Program-made: the position numbers and the translations under genes
The notes under the pieces: model-generated
What the model was told of the DNA's origin: nothing
What the model saw: the letters and a program-made list of their open reading frames with translations, nothing else
Databases searched by the model: none
Assembly: GCA_037447655.1 (NCBI GenBank)
Contig: JBBHKE010003366.1
Span: 1-64,000 of the forward strand
Reading direction: 5' to 3'
Origin: Zygnema cylindricum
Taxonomy: Eukaryota; Streptophyta; Zygnematophyceae; Zygnematales; Zygnemataceae
DNA: 64,000 nt
Shown here: positions 63,623-64,000 of the stretch, one piece after another
Position numbering within the stretch: the stretch's first letter is position 1
How the letters are laid out: the number at the start of each line of letters is the position of its first letter

Positions 63623-64000
63623 CTAGGAGGAAGATGAGAGGCATTCGAAGGAACACAAAGGGGGATCAGCAAAATAGGTAAGGTGAAAAGTAGGTTTGTC
63701 TTCTAATCCCCGGAGGTGACAAGGAGCCACATTGATCTGATTTTCCTTGATCCTCCGTCCATCCTTCCCTTCAAGTGTCAAGACCCCCTTATTGGAGACT
63801 TCCACTACTTTCAAAATCACCCTCCCCGCTGAAATGTCCAGAGTGTCCTTTTTCTGTTGCATCCGATACACGAAATCCCCGGGCAGAAATCGCCGTTGCC
63901 GCGGGACAAAATTCCCACTCCGGCGTTGCGAATACCAGAGTTGATCTCGGTGCTGAGCTGCTTGTAAATTCCCCATGGCCAGAGGCATTTCCCGGTGAAA
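63623..64000 (-). CDS. Ty3/gypsy integrase C-terminal part, entering from the right
   Basis: The open minus-strand frame includes NLQAAQHRDQLWYSQRR, RRFLPGDFVYRMQQK, then RVILKVVEVSNKGVLTLEGK, DGRR and NVAPCHLRGLEDK. This is the Q-RD-Y/GDFV...GVLxLEGxDGR...APCHL tail of Ty3-type integrases. I associate the APCHL ending with streptophyte-alga retroelements; this is from memory, not a search. The visible frame is intact to its stop at 63623; the rest of the element lies beyond the window. An apparent start at 63988 is only an internal Met. Confidence 0.72.
   Translation of the reverse strand, partial: FHREMPLAMGNLQAAQHRDQLWYSQRRSGNFVPRQRRFLPGDFVYRMQQKKDTLDISAGRVILKVVEVSNKGVLTLEGKDGRRIKENQINVAPCHLRGLEDKPTFHLTYFADPPLCSFECLSSSS

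Noticed and set aside
1-64000. Search for canonical tRNA, rRNA or snRNA genes
   Set aside because: By eye I saw no sequence with paired acceptor, D, anticodon and T arms. The only tRNA-like boxes are the poor ones in the copia LTR.

Overview
This is a window of a large, repeat-rich eukaryotic nuclear genome. Genes are split by GT-AG introns, non-coding DNA is dominated by microsatellites, pyrimidine satellites and transposon relics, and there is one 821-bp assembly gap (29247-30067). Two SLC25 carriers resemble land-plant versions: a peroxisomal adenine nucleotide carrier of the PNC type, and a mitochondrial phosphate carrier ending in the plant-like GLPTTG. A lectin-like gene has proline-rich SPPPP linkers of the kind seen in green algae. 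A green-lineage host, probably a streptophyte alga with a bloated genome (Chara-like), is my best guess. The species assignment is inference, not proof.

Layout. 1-2600: the first two coding exons of the PNC-type carrier on the minus strand; the gene runs off the left edge, and its upstream side is a strand-flipping hexamer repeat. 2600-8900: intergenic or 5' DNA with a dead LINE reverse transcriptase, a hairpin MITE, a G-box cluster and several stacked satellites. 8932-30279: the mitochondrial phosphate carrier on the plus strand. Five exons are visible. One intron is 16.6 kb and consists of a CT-rich satellite into which Ty1/copia elements inserted in both orientations. A middle exon or exons must lie in or beside the assembly gap. 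30280-33430: no gene, then an interstitial telomere-like tract and a 19-bp satellite. 33437-36202: a minus-strand series of phase 1-1 exons alternating PAN/apple and F5/8C-fucolectin (FTP) modules, with one frameshifted and one chimeric exon. 36200-41060: mostly non-coding. 41061-48506: three transposons stacked end to end: a Harbinger-like MITE, a young full-length Ty1/copia element (41728-48161; identical-length LTRs, 5-bp target duplication, one uninterrupted 1452-residue Gag-Pol frame), and a mariner-like MITE. 48507-57800: MITEs and satellites without genes. 57954-61670: a decayed two-gene segment with an unrecognised acidic/proline-rich protein followed by a pogo/DDE_1 transposase. 61700-64000: a duplicated 265-bp repeat and the integrase tail of a Ty3/gypsy element entering from the right.

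The most unusual observation is a recurring architecture at the edges of host exons. In both carrier genes, the segment spanning an exon end plus its splice site is repeated inside the adjoining intron, leaving arrays of decoy splice acceptors or donors (538-1827, 1708-1770, 8724-8966, and weaker cases at 9465 and 12332). The youngest copia element is also notable: its reading frame is intact, but the third catalytic residue of its integrase (the Glu of D-D-35-E) is Lys. It carries a Drosophila-copia-style primer site complementary to the anticodon arm of initiator tRNA-Met, overlapping the start of Gag.
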